A stretch of DNA of 64,000 nucleotides from Jeotgalibaca arthritidis (GCF_011100465.1 NZ_CP049740.1:1604001-1668000); one strand, 5' to 3'. Shown: positions 8,900 through 19,172, numbered from the stretch's first letter. Notes: a model not told the origin generated them from the letters alone. Program-made: numbers and translations.

Positions 8900-9919
8900 A
8901 TGTTTAAAAATAAAACTTTATTAATAACAGGTGGAACGGGATCTTTTGGAAATGCAGTTATGAAAAGATTCTTAGATACAGATATAAAAGAAATCCGTAT
9001 TTTTTCTCGTGATGAGAAGAAACAAGATGATATGAGAAAACTCTATAAAAACGACAAATTAAAATTTTATATAGGCGATGTTAGAGATCTTTCAAGTGTT
9101 AAGAATGCGATGCATGGAGTTGACTATATCTTTCACGCAGCTGCTCTTAAACAAGTACCTTCTTGTGAGTTTTTTCCTCTTGAAGCTGTTAAGACCAATG
9201 TGCTTGGTACAGATAATGTACTAACAGGTGCAATCGAAATGGGAGTTAAAAAAGTCATTTGCCTATCTACTGATAAAGCTGCCTACCCAATAAATGCAAT
9301 GGGTATTTCCAAAGCTATGATGGAGAAAGTATTTGTTGCAAAAGCAAAGACCGTTGATCCTGACAGAACACTGATCTGCGGAACGAGATATGGCAATGTA
9401 ATGGCTTCAAGAGGGTCAGTAATTCCGTTGTTTATTGATCAGATTAAAAATGGACAACCACTAACGGTTACAGATCCGAATATGACAAGGTTTCTAATGA
9501 GTCTCGAAGAGGCAGTTGAGCTTGTTGTATTTGCTTTCCAAAATGCTGAAGCTGGGGACATCATGGTTCAAAAGTCACCTGCGTCTACAGTAGGAGATTT
9601 AGCTCAAGCTATCAAAGAGCTTTTCAAAGCAGATAATGAGATCAAAGTCATTGGAACTCGTCACGGAGAGAAGCTTTACGAAACCCTTCTTACAAAAGAA
9701 GAACACGTGGTAGCAAAAGATATGGGTGGATTTTATAGAGTACCTGCTGATAAGAGAGACTTAAACTATGACAAGTACTTCGTTGAAGGAGATCAAAAAC
9801 TTTCTTCAGAAGAAGAATATAATTCACACAACACAGAAAGGCTTAACATAGAACAGATTAAAGAAAAGTTATTACAACTTGATTATGTTAGAGAAGAACT
9901 AGAAAGTTGGGATAAATAA
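8900..9919 (+). CDS. fnlA: UDP-GlcNAc 4,6-dehydratase/5-epimerase, FnlA/CapE type (copy A)
   Basis: First enzyme of UDP-N-acetyl-L-fucosamine synthesis, converting UDP-GlcNAc to the 4-keto-6-deoxy-L-arabino intermediate. The 339-residue protein shows TGGTGSFGNAV (NADP site), FSRDEKKQDDMR, AAALKQVPSCEF and the atypical catalytic segment STDKAAYPINAMGISK, in which Met replaces the usual Tyr, as in CapE/FnlA. It is cytosolic and soluble. The stop overlaps the next ATG (TAATG), indicating translational coupling to fnlB. A divergent second copy is at 49836-50855. Confidence 0.93.
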   Translation: MFKNKTLLITGGTGSFGNAVMKRFLDTDIKEIRIFSRDEKKQDDMRKLYKNDKLKFYIGDVRDLSSVKNAMHGVDYIFHAAALKQVPSCEFFPLEAVKTNVLGTDNVLTGAIEMGVKKVICLSTDKAAYPINAMGISKAMMEKVFVAKAKTVDPDRTLICGTRYGNVMASRGSVIPLFIDQIKNGQPLTVTDPNMTRFLMSLEEAVELVVFAFQNAEAGDIMVQKSPASTVGDLAQAIKELFKADNEIKVIGTRHGEKLYETLLTKEEHVVAKDMGGFYRVPADKRDLNYDKYFVEGDQKLSSEEEYNSHNTERLNIEQIKEKLLQLDYVREELESWDK

Positions 9920-11028
9920 TGAAAGCATTAGTAACTGGAGCTAAGGGCTTTATAGGAAAAAACTTAATAGCAGAACTAAAGAATAGAAAGTACGATGATA
10001 TTCTTGAGTTCGATAGAGATACAAATCCTAATTTATTAGACGATTACTGTAAAGAGGCTGACTTTGTATTCCATCTTGCAGGGGTAAACCGCCCAAAAGA
10101 ACAATCGGAATTCATGGAAGGAAATTTAGGTTTCACATCCGATTTATTAAACTCTCTTAAAAAGCACAAAAATACCTGCCCTGTAATGATTTCATCATCT
10201 ATTCAAGCTGAGTTTGATAATCCTTATGGTGAAAGTAAAAAAGCTGGGGAAGACCTTCTGTTTTCTTATAGCGAAGAAACAGGTGCAAAGGTATTAGTTT
10301 ATAGGTTTTCTAATGTGTTTGGAAAATGGTGTAAACCTAATTACAATAGTGCGGTTGCTACTTTTTGTAACAATGTAGCACATGATCTACCTATTCAAGT
10401 GAACGATCCAAGTGTAGTAATGAATCTTGTTTATATAGATGATGTAGTAAATGAGCTTATTGATGCTTTGGAAGGTAAAGAAAATAAAGCCGGAGAGTTC
10501 TGTGAAGTATCCGTTGTACACACAGTTACTCTAGGAGAAATTGTCGATTTAATTTATTCCTTCAAGAAAAGTAGAGAAGATAGATCTGTTCCAAATATGG
10601 AAGATAAATTTACTAAAAAGTTATATAGCACTTATTTAAGCTACTTACCAGAAGATAAATTTAGTTATGGGCTAAAAATGAAGGTAGATCAGAGAGGGTC
10701 TTTTACAGAGTTTATAAAAACCCCAGATAGAGGACAGGTATCAGTAAATATATCAAAACCAGGAATTACAAAAGGTAATCATTGGCACCACACAAAAAAT
10801 GAAAAATTCTTAGTAGTTAGTGGTAAAGGGGTTATTCGCTTTAGGAAAATAGATTCAGAAGAAATAATAGAGTACTTTGTAAGTGGAGATAAAATGGAAG
10901 TCGTAGACATACCTACAGGGTATACACATAATATTGAAAATTTAGGTGATACAGATATGGTTACAGTAATGTGGGCCAATGAAGCTTTTGACCCTGAAAA
11001 ACCAGACACTTACTTTTTGGGGGTATAA
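9919..11028 (+). CDS. fnlB: Bifunctional 3-epimerase/4-reductase with cupin domain, FnlB/CapF (copy A)
   Basis: Second enzyme of UDP-L-FucNAc synthesis. The N-terminal SDR half has TGAKGFIGKNL, FHLAGVNRP and YGESK (Tyr-x3-Lys). The C-terminal third is a cupin, visible as KGNHWHHTKNEKFLVVSG and PTGYTHNIENLG, whose His residues bind metal and carry out C3 epimerisation. Length, 369 residues, equals that of S. aureus CapF. It overlaps fnlA by one base and precedes fnlC by 3 bases, so the three are coupled. Confidence 0.93.
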   Translation: MKALVTGAKGFIGKNLIAELKNRKYDDILEFDRDTNPNLLDDYCKEADFVFHLAGVNRPKEQSEFMEGNLGFTSDLLNSLKKHKNTCPVMISSSIQAEFDNPYGESKKAGEDLLFSYSEETGAKVLVYRFSNVFGKWCKPNYNSAVATFCNNVAHDLPIQVNDPSVVMNLVYIDDVVNELIDALEGKENKAGEFCEVSVVHTVTLGEIVDLIYSFKKSREDRSVPNMEDKFTKKLYSTYLSYLPEDKFSYGLKMKVDQRGSFTEFIKTPDRGQVSVNISKPGITKGNHWHHTKNEKFLVVSGKGVIRFRKIDSEEIIEYFVSGDKMEVVDIPTGYTHNIENLGDTDMVTVMWANEAFDPEKPDTYFLGV

Positions 11029-11031
11029 CTG

Positions 11032-12186
11032 ATGAAAAAATTAAAAGTTATGACAGTTGTAGGCACTAGACCAGAAATTATAAGACTGTCAGCTGTTATC
11101 AATAAATTAGATGAATCAGAAGCGATTGAACATGTTCTTGTTCATACAGGTCAGAACTATGATTATGAACTTAATGAAGTGTTTTTTAGTGATTTTAAAC
11201 TAAAGAAACCAGACTATTTTTTAAATGCTGCTACAGGAACAGCAGTAGAGACAATTGGAAATATTCTGGTGAAGATTGATCCTATCCTTGAAGAAGTTAA
11301 GCCTGATGCATTCTTAGTGCTCGGAGATACAAATAGCTGCTTATGTGCGATAGCAGCTAAGAGAAAGCATATTCCAATTTTCCATATGGAAGCTGGAAAT
11401 AGATGCTTTGATCAGAGGGTTCCAGAAGAGACGAACAGAAAGATTGTAGATCATACTGCAGATATTAACTTAACATATAGTGATATTGCTAGAGAATATC
11501 TTTTAAGAGAAGGTCTTCCTGCAGATAGAGTAATTAAAACAGGTAGCCCTATGTTTGAGGTCCTTAATTCAAGAAAAGATGATATCGAGAAATCAGATGT
11601 ACTTGAAAGATTAGGGCTTAAAAAAGGCAAATACTTTGTAGTGTCTGCTCACAGGGAAGAAAACATTAATTCAGAAGAAAACTTTATGGATTTAGTAGAC
11701 ACATTAAATACAATTGCTGAAAAATATCAAATGCCATTAATAGTGAGTACACATCCAAGAACAAGAAGAATGATTGAAGCTAAAGGAATTGATTTTAATC
11801 CATTGGTAAAGACGATGAAACCTCTTGGGTTTAATGACTATGTAAAACTTCAGAAGTATGCTAAGGCTGTTTTAAGTGATAGCGGGACAATTAGTGAAGA
11901 ATCATCAATTCTTGGGTTTAAGGCACTGAATATCAGACAAGCTCATGAGCGACCTGAGGCTATGGAAGAAGCATCAGTTATGATGGTAGGACTTAAGAAA
12001 GATAGAATTCTTCAGGGGCTAGAAGTATTAGAGACACAAGATAAAGATACTTTGAGATTAGTTGGAGATTATAGCATGCCAAATGTATCTGATAAGGTAG
12101 TGAGAATTATTTTATCTTATACAGATTATGTAAATAGAGTGGTTTGGGGGATTAGATTGATAAACACTAGAGAAGGGATTAAATGA
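11032..12186 (+). CDS. fnlC: UDP-N-acetyl-hexosamine 2-epimerase, FnlC/CapG (copy A)
   Basis: Third enzyme, epimerising C2 to give UDP-N-acetyl-L-fucosamine. The WecB-type fold is evident: VVGTRPEIIRL at the start, HTGQNYDYELNEVFF, GDTNSCL, HMEAGNRCFDQRVPEE and SDSGTISEES. It has 384 residues, about 9 more than copy B, owing to a different C-terminal tail (WGIRLINTREG). The ATG is 3 bases after the fnlB stop and the TGA is one base before the EpsG-like gene, so the pathway and the polymerase sit in one transcript. Confidence 0.92.
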   Translation: MKKLKVMTVVGTRPEIIRLSAVINKLDESEAIEHVLVHTGQNYDYELNEVFFSDFKLKKPDYFLNAATGTAVETIGNILVKIDPILEEVKPDAFLVLGDTNSCLCAIAAKRKHIPIFHMEAGNRCFDQRVPEETNRKIVDHTADINLTYSDIAREYLLREGLPADRVIKTGSPMFEVLNSRKDDIEKSDVLERLGLKKGKYFVVSAHREENINSEENFMDLVDTLNTIAEKYQMPLIVSTHPRTRRMIEAKGIDFNPLVKTMKPLGFNDYVKLQKYAKAVLSDSGTISEESSILGFKALNIRQAHERPEAMEEASVMMVGLKKDRILQGLEVLETQDKDTLRLVGDYSMPNVSDKVVRIILSYTDYVNRVVWGIRLINTREGIK

Positions 12187-12187
12187 T

Positions 12188-13210
12188 ATGGTACATTTAG
12201 TATTTTTAGGTGCTCTATTTTGCACAATCCCAGAACTGAATAAAAAATACCCATTTAGATTTTTCACTTTTGCTATACTCTTTATGTTTATGGCTTTAAG
12301 GTATGACTATGGAAATGATTATATGTCTTATTTAGATATTCATACTTCGATAAATGCTGGACTATATGCTTGGGGAGCAGATGATACATTATTTAGAATT
12401 TTAAACATTGCAGTACCTAATTTTTTTGTTATGATAGCTCTTATTAGTCTGTTTTACCTAATAGTAGTTTGGTATCTTTTAAAGATTAATTTGAAGGTTA
12501 GTCAGTACTGGTTTGCAGTTTTAATATTACTAATTAATCCATATCTATTTTTAATTCATTTGTCAGCTTTAAGACAAACTCTAGCTCTATGTATCTTTGT
12601 TTTTGCTGTTAATTTTGCAGTTAAACGGAAATTGATTCCATATGCAATATGTATATTATTGGCAACTGGAATGCATTCAAGTGCAATTATTTTATTTCCA
12701 ATGTATTTTTTTCTAACAGAAAAACCATTTAACAAAAAATATTTGCTTATCACAATTGTTGGTTTAGGGCTATTACTTCTTACACCTTTATTTGACATAA
12801 TAGCAAATAATGTATTGGATTACCTTCCAAATCAATATAAGTTTTACTATAATCAAGGGTTGCAAAATAGTATTAGAGCTACAATAATTTCGAGTTTTTA
12901 TTTACTTTTGATAGCATTTAATTTAGGTAAGTTGAGAGGGAAAGAAATAATATACGGAAAATTATCTTTGATAGCTACAATTTTATCAGTGTTAGCTATT
13001 AAAGTTTCAATGATCACGAGGATTGGTATGTATTTTGAATTGTTTTTAATCATAACAATTCCTCACATCTTTAATAGAATAGAAAGAAAAATATATAAAC
13101 AAATACTTTTCACGGTATTAATTGGAATATATTTACTTAGATACTATTCTTTTTTCACAAATCCTTTGTGGGAAAGTTTTAGAGAATACCAGACAATTTT
13201 AGGGAGGTAG
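12188..13210 (+). CDS. EpsG-family polysaccharide polymerase (Wzy role, cluster A)
   Basis: A 340-residue integral membrane protein with roughly nine to ten hydrophobic segments. The early RYDYGNDYMSYLDI pattern, the LFRILN segment and the FLIHLSALRQTLA stretch are characteristic of EpsG-like polymerases, which join lipid-linked repeat units on the outer face of the membrane. It is the only polymerase-like gene in cluster A, next to the Wzx at 15658. Start ATG is one base after the fnlC stop. Confidence 0.8.
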   Translation: MVHLVFLGALFCTIPELNKKYPFRFFTFAILFMFMALRYDYGNDYMSYLDIHTSINAGLYAWGADDTLFRILNIAVPNFFVMIALISLFYLIVVWYLLKINLKVSQYWFAVLILLINPYLFLIHLSALRQTLALCIFVFAVNFAVKRKLIPYAICILLATGMHSSAIILFPMYFFLTEKPFNKKYLLITIVGLGLLLLTPLFDIIANNVLDYLPNQYKFYYNQGLQNSIRATIISSFYLLLIAFNLGKLRGKEIIYGKLSLIATILSVLAIKVSMITRIGMYFELFLIITIPHIFNRIERKIYKQILFTVLIGIYLLRYYSFFTNPLWESFREYQTILGR

Positions 13211-13219
13211 GTGAGGAAA

Positions 13220-14503
13220 ATGAATATCCTGTGGCTAATCAATATACCTTTACCAGAAGCAAGTCAATTAATGGGAGAGAATCCATCACCATTTGGTGGT
13301 TGGTTAATAAATGCATCAAAAGATTTAGCAAATAAGGAAGATGTGGAACTAGCTATCACATTTCCTAGTAATAAAGCTAATAAATTTAGAGAATTAAAAG
13401 GTAAAACGATAAAGTACTACCCGTTTATCCCAGTTAAAGAAAACGACAATAAAGTTATTGAATATAATGAATCGTTTGAAACGTTATTAAATAATCTAAA
13501 GCCAGATATTGTACATATCTATGGAACTGAGATAGCTCATACGCTTTCTATGGTTAACATGTGTAAAAAACTTGGAGTAGAAACTATCATATCAATACAA
13601 GGCCTTGTGTCAGTATACGCACAACATATTTATGCAAATCTACCATTTAGCGCTGTATATGGTTTTACTATTCGAAATGTATTAAGAAAAGATAGCGTAT
13701 ACCTGCATAAAAAGACTTTTGAGCTTAGAGGCGAAAATGAGGTAGAGTCTTTAGAAAATACAAATCATATCATTGGTAGAACTACATGGGACAAAGCATG
13801 TTCAAACCAAATAAATCCAAAGGCTAATTATCATTTTTGTAATGAAACACTTAGAGAAGAATTTTATAAACATCAATGGTCTATAAATGATTGCGAAAAG
13901 CATTCAATCTTTTTAAGTCAAGGGCAGTACCCAATTAAAGGATTACACTATATGTTAGAAGCAATGCCAATTATATTAAAAAAATTTCCTGGAGCAAAGG
14001 TATATATAAGTGGAAAAGATATAACAAAATCAGATTCCATTAAAGATAAATTATTACTGACATATTACGGTAAGTATATAAGGAAAATGATTAGTAGTTT
14101 AGGTTTAGAAGAAAAGGTTGTATTTACTGGTCCCCTCGATGAACAAAAAATGTGCCAAAGATATTTAAAGTCAAATGTATTTGTTTGCCCTTCATCGATA
14201 GAAAATAGTCCTAATTCTTTAGGAGAAGCGATGGTATTGGGTGTTCCATGTGTTGCATCAGACGTTGGTGGTGTCTCAGATATGCTTAAGCATAAAGAAG
14301 AAGGATTTGTTTATCAAACGGATGCACCTTATATGCTAGCCCATTATGTATGTGAGATTTTTGAAAACGAAGATTTGGCTTTAAAGTTCTCTAAAAACGC
14401 TAGAGAACATGCTTTAACAACACATGATAGAGATGCGAATACGAGAAGATTGATTGAGATATATGAAGAAATAACAGGTGAAAATTTAAAGAAGGTGGAA
14501 TAA
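13220..14503 (+). CDS. Glycosyltransferase family 4
   Basis: A GT-B retaining glycosyltransferase of about 427 residues. The donor-binding part contains SQGQYPIKGLHYMLEA, VVFTGPLDEQKM and the E-x7-E type motif in ENSPNSLGEAMVLGVP, followed by VGGVSDML. The GTG at 13211 is almost in contact with the GGGAGGT element, while ATG 13220 follows AGGTGAGG by 5 bases, so I start there. It forms one operon with its neighbours. Sugar specificity unknown. Confidence 0.85.
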   Translation: MNILWLINIPLPEASQLMGENPSPFGGWLINASKDLANKEDVELAITFPSNKANKFRELKGKTIKYYPFIPVKENDNKVIEYNESFETLLNNLKPDIVHIYGTEIAHTLSMVNMCKKLGVETIISIQGLVSVYAQHIYANLPFSAVYGFTIRNVLRKDSVYLHKKTFELRGENEVESLENTNHIIGRTTWDKACSNQINPKANYHFCNETLREEFYKHQWSINDCEKHSIFLSQGQYPIKGLHYMLEAMPIILKKFPGAKVYISGKDITKSDSIKDKLLLTYYGKYIRKMISSLGLEEKVVFTGPLDEQKMCQRYLKSNVFVCPSSIENSPNSLGEAMVLGVPCVASDVGGVSDMLKHKEEGFVYQTDAPYMLAHYVCEIFENEDLALKFSKNAREHALTTHDRDANTRRLIEIYEEITGENLKKVE

Positions 14504-14504
14504 A

Positions 14505-15638
14505 TTGAAGAAAAAATATCTTTTTATAAGTAATATGGCGGCTCCATATCAAGTTAAGTTTTGTTATTCGCTTCAAGAATATTTTGATACTGAATTTTGG
14601 TTTTATGAATATATAGATGAAACGAGACCTGATTGGTGGAAAATACCGTTAGGTGACAAATGTAAAATAATGAAAGCATCAGGAAAATTTCCGAAAGTAG
14701 GCTATTTCTCTTTTGGTTTATTCATCGACATGCTTCGATTCAAACCAGATATTGTAGTACTAGGTGGATTTATGAAATGGCATATTTTAGTTCTTCACTT
14801 CGCAAAATTTTTAGGTGCTAAAGTAGCGGTGATGAGTGAACCATTAAGATATGTAAGTAATGACGATCAAGGATCTGCAGATTTATTTACAAAAATTAAT
14901 TCTTCAAGAAAGATTAAGTTAATAAAAAAATTGTTTGAAAAAGTCGATCTTTATATTGGCATGGGAGAGGTTGCTAAGAATCAGTTTTTAGAGGAGTTTG
15001 GCTTCCCTGAGGATAAAGTAACAAGTTTGTCATATCCTCAAGATATAGAGGAGTATTATAATCACCCCTTGAGAGTGAAGAAATTAGGAGACCCTATTAC
15101 ATTATTATTTGCTAATAGACTTGTTGAGAGATATCAGCCTTTAATGGCTCTTGAAGTACTAAGAAGGATCTCCTTAAAGTATCCAAATATAAAAATGTTG
15201 ATGAATGCAAGCGGATCTCAAAAAGAGCAGTGTGTGGAATTTATTGAAAAAAACAATCTAACTAATATAGAATTCTTGGATAAAATTGACTCTTGGAATG
15301 ACATGCATCTTATTTATAAAAGGTCAGATATTCTTATTTTACCGTGTGTTTATTCAAATGGAAATGGAACAATAATTGAAGCGAGAGCTTCAGGAATGGG
15401 AATTGTGATTAGTAATCAGATAAATAATATTGAAAGACACTCCAAGAATGGAAAAAATTGTTTTATATGCAACCTAGATATTGATGAATTTGAAAAAGCA
15501 GTATCTAAATATATTAATAATTTAGATCTTCTAGTAGAGCATGGGAAGTTAAGTAGGGAACTTGTTAAATATAGAAGGAATGATTATACAGCAAAAAAAT
15601 ACTTTGAAGTATTTCAAGAGCATGATCTTGTTGATTAA
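14505..15638 (+). CDS. Glycosyltransferase family 4-like
   Basis: A 377-residue GT-B protein beginning at TTG 14505, preceded by AAGGTGG. Diagnostic stretches are LFANRLVERYQPLMALEVL (start of the C-terminal Rossmann half), LPCVYSNGNGTIIEARASGM with the donor-contacting Glu, and VISNQINN. The N-terminal half (ISNMAAPYQVKF) is of the acceptor-binding type seen in capsule transferases. It adds one sugar of the cluster A repeat; which one cannot be read from the sequence. Confidence 0.8.
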   Translation: MKKKYLFISNMAAPYQVKFCYSLQEYFDTEFWFYEYIDETRPDWWKIPLGDKCKIMKASGKFPKVGYFSFGLFIDMLRFKPDIVVLGGFMKWHILVLHFAKFLGAKVAVMSEPLRYVSNDDQGSADLFTKINSSRKIKLIKKLFEKVDLYIGMGEVAKNQFLEEFGFPEDKVTSLSYPQDIEEYYNHPLRVKKLGDPITLLFANRLVERYQPLMALEVLRRISLKYPNIKMLMNASGSQKEQCVEFIEKNNLTNIEFLDKIDSWNDMHLIYKRSDILILPCVYSNGNGTIIEARASGMGIVISNQINNIERHSKNGKNCFICNLDIDEFEKAVSKYINNLDLLVEHGKLSRELVKYRRNDYTAKKYFEVFQEHDLVD

Positions 15639-15657
15639 AAGAGAAGGTGACAAATCT

Positions 15658-16962
15658 TTGGTTAAAAGAAAAATATTTATAGATTCAATAAAAGATGGCA
15701 GTTTTACAAAAAATGTACTAATGATTACCGGTGGGGCTGTTTTTGCTCAAGCTTTAAGTGTTTTATTATCTCCAATAATTACAAGATTGTATTCACCAGC
15801 ACAATACGGAGTTTTAACCGTATATGTTGCTTTTTTAGGAATGATAAATTTATTGGGTGCACTATCTTATGATTCAGCAATTCCTATAGCAGATGATGAT
15901 GAAAAAGCATTTAATGTATTAATTCTCTGTTTATTAATTTTACTTTTTGCGACTTCAATTTTATTTTTTGCAGTGGTTATCGCTGGAGATCTTTTTCTGG
16001 GACTATTTAAAGCTGAAGAGATTTCACAATTTAAATACTTTATTCCTATTGGTTTTTTTCTAACAGGTTTTTATACAGTTATGTCTCAATGGGCATTAAG
16101 GAAGAGAAATTTCAAGTCTATAACTGTTACAAAATATAGTCAAAGTATAACAGGAAATTCCACAAAAATTGGTTTGGGGTTTTTTAACGTTGGAGCTGTT
16201 GGTTTAATTGTTGGAAATATTTTAAGTCAAAGTGCTGGGATATTTACTTTGATTAAGCCAAATATAGGCGAATTTAAAATAATGATTAAAAGCGTAGATT
16301 ATCAAAAAATTAAAAGTTTAGCTAAGCGTTATATTAAATTTCCATTATATACAGCGCCAGGCCTTTTCATATTATCAGCATCTGGCCAACTTCCTACAAT
16401 TTTCATGTCTTCATTGTATGGTTCAGGTATAGTAGGTCTATATGGTTTAGCACGAGGGATTATATTTTTACCTATGACGATTGTTGGAAAATCAGTTCAA
16501 GACGTGTTTTATGGTGAAGCAGCAAGCATAGGTAGGACTAACCCTATGAGGATTAAAGAATTATCAAACAAACTATTAAAGAAGTTGATTCTAATAGCTA
16601 GTATTCCAATGTTAACATTAATTTTATTTGGACCAACTCTTTTTGGCTTTGTATTTGGTGCAGATTGGAGAGCTGCAGGAATGTTTGCACGAATTTTATC
16701 TATAGAAGTATTTTTTCATTTTATTTTTCATCCAATTAGTACTGTTTTCTCTATATTTGAACAGCAGAAAAAATCCCTATTTATTTATATCCTCAAGCTA
16801 ATTTTGGTATTAGGTATTTTTACAGGTGCTAGAATATTCGCTTTTGATACTTATCTTACAGTATTAATCTATAGTATTGCAATGGCGATTATTGAATTAT
16901 TTAAATATATTTTAGCCCAGAAAATTATTGATCAAGAAATAATAAAAAGTTCACTATCCTAA
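15658..16962 (+). CDS. Oligosaccharide flippase, Wzx/MATE-like (cluster A)
   Basis: A polytopic protein of about 434 residues with some twelve membrane helices, translocating undecaprenyl-linked repeat units. The start of the conserved fold reads NVLMITGGAVFAQALSVLLS followed by PIITRLYSPAQYGVL, the classic Polysacc_synt opening. I start at TTG 15658, preceded 7 bases upstream by AAGGTGA; the longer in-frame opening from 15562 overlaps the previous gene and has no ribosome site. Pairs with the EpsG-like polymerase. Confidence 0.88.
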   Translation: MVKRKIFIDSIKDGSFTKNVLMITGGAVFAQALSVLLSPIITRLYSPAQYGVLTVYVAFLGMINLLGALSYDSAIPIADDDEKAFNVLILCLLILLFATSILFFAVVIAGDLFLGLFKAEEISQFKYFIPIGFFLTGFYTVMSQWALRKRNFKSITVTKYSQSITGNSTKIGLGFFNVGAVGLIVGNILSQSAGIFTLIKPNIGEFKIMIKSVDYQKIKSLAKRYIKFPLYTAPGLFILSASGQLPTIFMSSLYGSGIVGLYGLARGIIFLPMTIVGKSVQDVFYGEAASIGRTNPMRIKELSNKLLKKLILIASIPMLTLILFGPTLFGFVFGADWRAAGMFARILSIEVFFHFIFHPISTVFSIFEQQKKSLFIYILKLILVLGIFTGARIFAFDTYLTVLIYSIAMAIIELFKYILAQKIIDQEIIKSSLS

Positions 16963-16984
16963 ATTCTAGAAAGGGGGCATCAGC

Positions 16985-18190
16985 GTGAAAAAAATCTTAT
17001 TACTAGGCGGTTCAACTCAACAAATTCCTGCAATAGAATTCGCAAATAGTCAAGGGTATTACACTGTATTATGCGATTATCTTTCAGACAATCCAGGGCA
17101 GAACTATGCTAAAAAATTCTATTGCGTAAGTACAACAGATAAAGATGCAATACTGGAAGTCGCAAAAAACGAAAAAGTAGATGGAGTAGTAGCCTATGCT
17201 TCAGACCCAGCAGCTCCTACGGCAGCCTATGTCGCTGAAAAATTAGGACTTCCAACAAATCCATATAAATCAGTTGAAATATTAGCTTTTAAGGATAAAT
17301 TTAGAGACTTCTTAAGAGAGAATAACTTTAATTGCCCAAAAGCCAAAGGATTTTCATCTCTTGAAAATGCCAAGGAAGAAATAAATCAATTTACTTTTCC
17401 AGTAATGGTTAAACCTATTGATTCATCAGGAAGCAAAGGTGTCAGCAAGGCTGAAAAGGTAGAAGATTTTGAAGAAGCATATAAAATAGCTTTAGATAAT
17501 TCACGAGGTAAAAATATTATTGTTGAAGAGTTTATAGAACAAGATCATGATTATATGATTGCAGGTGACTGTTTCGTTATAGATGGAGAGGTGGAATTTT
17601 GGGGGCTATTAAATAGTCATAGGAATGACAATGTAAATCCTTATGTTCCAGTGGGTACAAGCTACCCAATCTTTATAAGTAAAAATAGACTAGATTTAGT
17701 TAAAAGGGAAACTCAAAGATTAATTGATTCATTAGATATTGAATTCGGTGCATTTAACATTGAAATTATGATTGATAAAAATGATAAATTATATTTTATA
17801 GAGATGGGGCCAAGAAATGGCGGCAATATGATTCCAGACCTTTTATATATGGCAACTGGAGAAGATATGATTGCAGCTACAATTGAATCGGCAATGGGGA
17901 ACAAGTATGGTTTTAACAATAAAATTATCCAAAATAAATTCATATCTACTTATGTGCTTCATTCAGATAAGGATGGGATATTCCAAACGGTTCAATATAA
18001 AAATGGTATCGAAGACAAAATTTTAAAAGAAGTCATATATAAGCAAAAAGGTGACAGTGTTCAGTATTTTGATGGTGCTAATAAAGCAATTGGAATTGTG
18101 TTTTTGAAATTTAATACACATGAAGAGCAAATAAATTTCACTAAAGATCCTGAAAATTGGATTGAAGTGATTATAAAGCAGGTGATTTGA
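16985..18190 (+). CDS. ATP-grasp ligase
   Basis: A 401-residue ATP-grasp enzyme of the CarB/carnosine-synthase type. Visible are the pre-ATP-grasp Rossmann segment (KKILLLGGSTQQIP), the FPVMVKPIDSSGSKGV nucleotide-binding lysine/loop, IIVEEFIEQ and FIEMGPRNGGN, which supplies the metal-binding Glu and Asn. Such enzymes activate a carboxylate as acyl phosphate and couple it to an amine. In an EPS operon, directly before a DegT-like protein and a GNAT, a reasonable inference is attachment of an amino acid or organic acid to an aminosugar. GTG start with GAAAGGGGG upstream; stop overlaps the next ATG. Confidence 0.8.
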   Translation: MKKILLLGGSTQQIPAIEFANSQGYYTVLCDYLSDNPGQNYAKKFYCVSTTDKDAILEVAKNEKVDGVVAYASDPAAPTAAYVAEKLGLPTNPYKSVEILAFKDKFRDFLRENNFNCPKAKGFSSLENAKEEINQFTFPVMVKPIDSSGSKGVSKAEKVEDFEEAYKIALDNSRGKNIIVEEFIEQDHDYMIAGDCFVIDGEVEFWGLLNSHRNDNVNPYVPVGTSYPIFISKNRLDLVKRETQRLIDSLDIEFGAFNIEIMIDKNDKLYFIEMGPRNGGNMIPDLLYMATGEDMIAATIESAMGNKYGFNNKIIQNKFISTYVLHSDKDGIFQTVQYKNGIEDKILKEVIYKQKGDSVQYFDGANKAIGIVFLKFNTHEEQINFTKDPENWIEVIIKQVI

Positions 18191-19137
18191 TGAGAGAAAT
18201 TGGGGGTTATTTTGAACTGGATCAGTTTATTAATAAACCTTATCATAATAATATGATAGAACTGAATACGGGTCGGAATGCTTTAGCTTATCTTATAAAA
18301 GCAAAAGGTATAAAAAAAGTCTATATACCTCACTATTTGTGTAATTCTGTTTCTGGCGTCTTAAAAATGCTTTCTGTGGATTATGAAGGTTATTCAATTG
18401 ACAAGAACTTTAATCCTTTATTCGATAAAAAGTTGGAAAAGGACCAATATCTATACATCGTTAACTATTATGGTCAAATTAGTAACAGCTCAATAAGATC
18501 ATTCAAAGAACAATATGGGGCTATAATAATTGATAACACCCAATCATTTTTTCAAAAGCCTGTACAAGGAATAGATACTATCTATTCCTTAAGAAAATAT
18601 TTTGGAATACCAGATGGAGCCTACTTATCAACGGACAAGATATTAGAGGAGAAACTAGAAGAAGAAAAATCTGGACATCGCATGAACCATATTCTAGGAC
18701 GGTTTGAAGGGGAGGCATCGACATACTACAACGATTTTAGAAGGAATGATGAGTCTTTCAAAACACTTCCGTTAAAGAAAGTATCTAGAATATCTCGAAA
18801 TATTTTGGGGGCCATTGATTATGAAGCAGTGCGCTTAAGAAGAAATAAAAACTTTCAATTTCTCAATGAGATTCTTAGTGCTTCAAATCACTTAAATATC
18901 TCAGTGCCAGAAGGTCCGTTTGCTTATCCGTATTATGCAGAGAATGGAATTGAAATTAGAAAAAAACTTGCTAGAAAGAAAATATATATTCCTACATTAT
19001 GGCCCAATGTTTTACAGGATAAAAATGAAAAAAGTATTGAATATGATTATGCAGCGAATATTTTACCTTTACCATGTGATCAAAGATATGGATTAGAGGA
19101 TATGGAATGTATAGTAAGAGAAATAAATAATTTATGA
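18190..19137 (+). CDS. DegT/DnrJ/EryC1-like PLP-fold protein (divergent)
   Basis: About 315 residues, distantly related to sugar aminotransferases. IPHYLCNSVSGVL aligns with the substrate/PLP-binding opening, IIDNTQSFF resembles the PLP-contacting 'EDAAQS' motif, and SLRKYFGIPDGAYL sits where the Schiff-base Lys motif is expected, with a Lys present. It is shorter than the usual 360-380 residues and lacks the canonical GEGG. It may be an aminotransferase or a degenerate partner protein. The ATG at 18190 overlaps the ATP-grasp stop (TGATG) with AGCAGGTG upstream, so the two are tightly coupled. Confidence 0.6.
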   Translation: MREIGGYFELDQFINKPYHNNMIELNTGRNALAYLIKAKGIKKVYIPHYLCNSVSGVLKMLSVDYEGYSIDKNFNPLFDKKLEKDQYLYIVNYYGQISNSSIRSFKEQYGAIIIDNTQSFFQKPVQGIDTIYSLRKYFGIPDGAYLSTDKILEEKLEEEKSGHRMNHILGRFEGEASTYYNDFRRNDESFKTLPLKKVSRISRNILGAIDYEAVRLRRNKNFQFLNEILSASNHLNISVPEGPFAYPYYAENGIEIRKKLARKKIYIPTLWPNVLQDKNEKSIEYDYAANILPLPCDQRYGLEDMECIVREINNL

Positions 19138-19172
19138 ATTTGATTTGTTGAGCTTATTAAAGGAGAATGAAG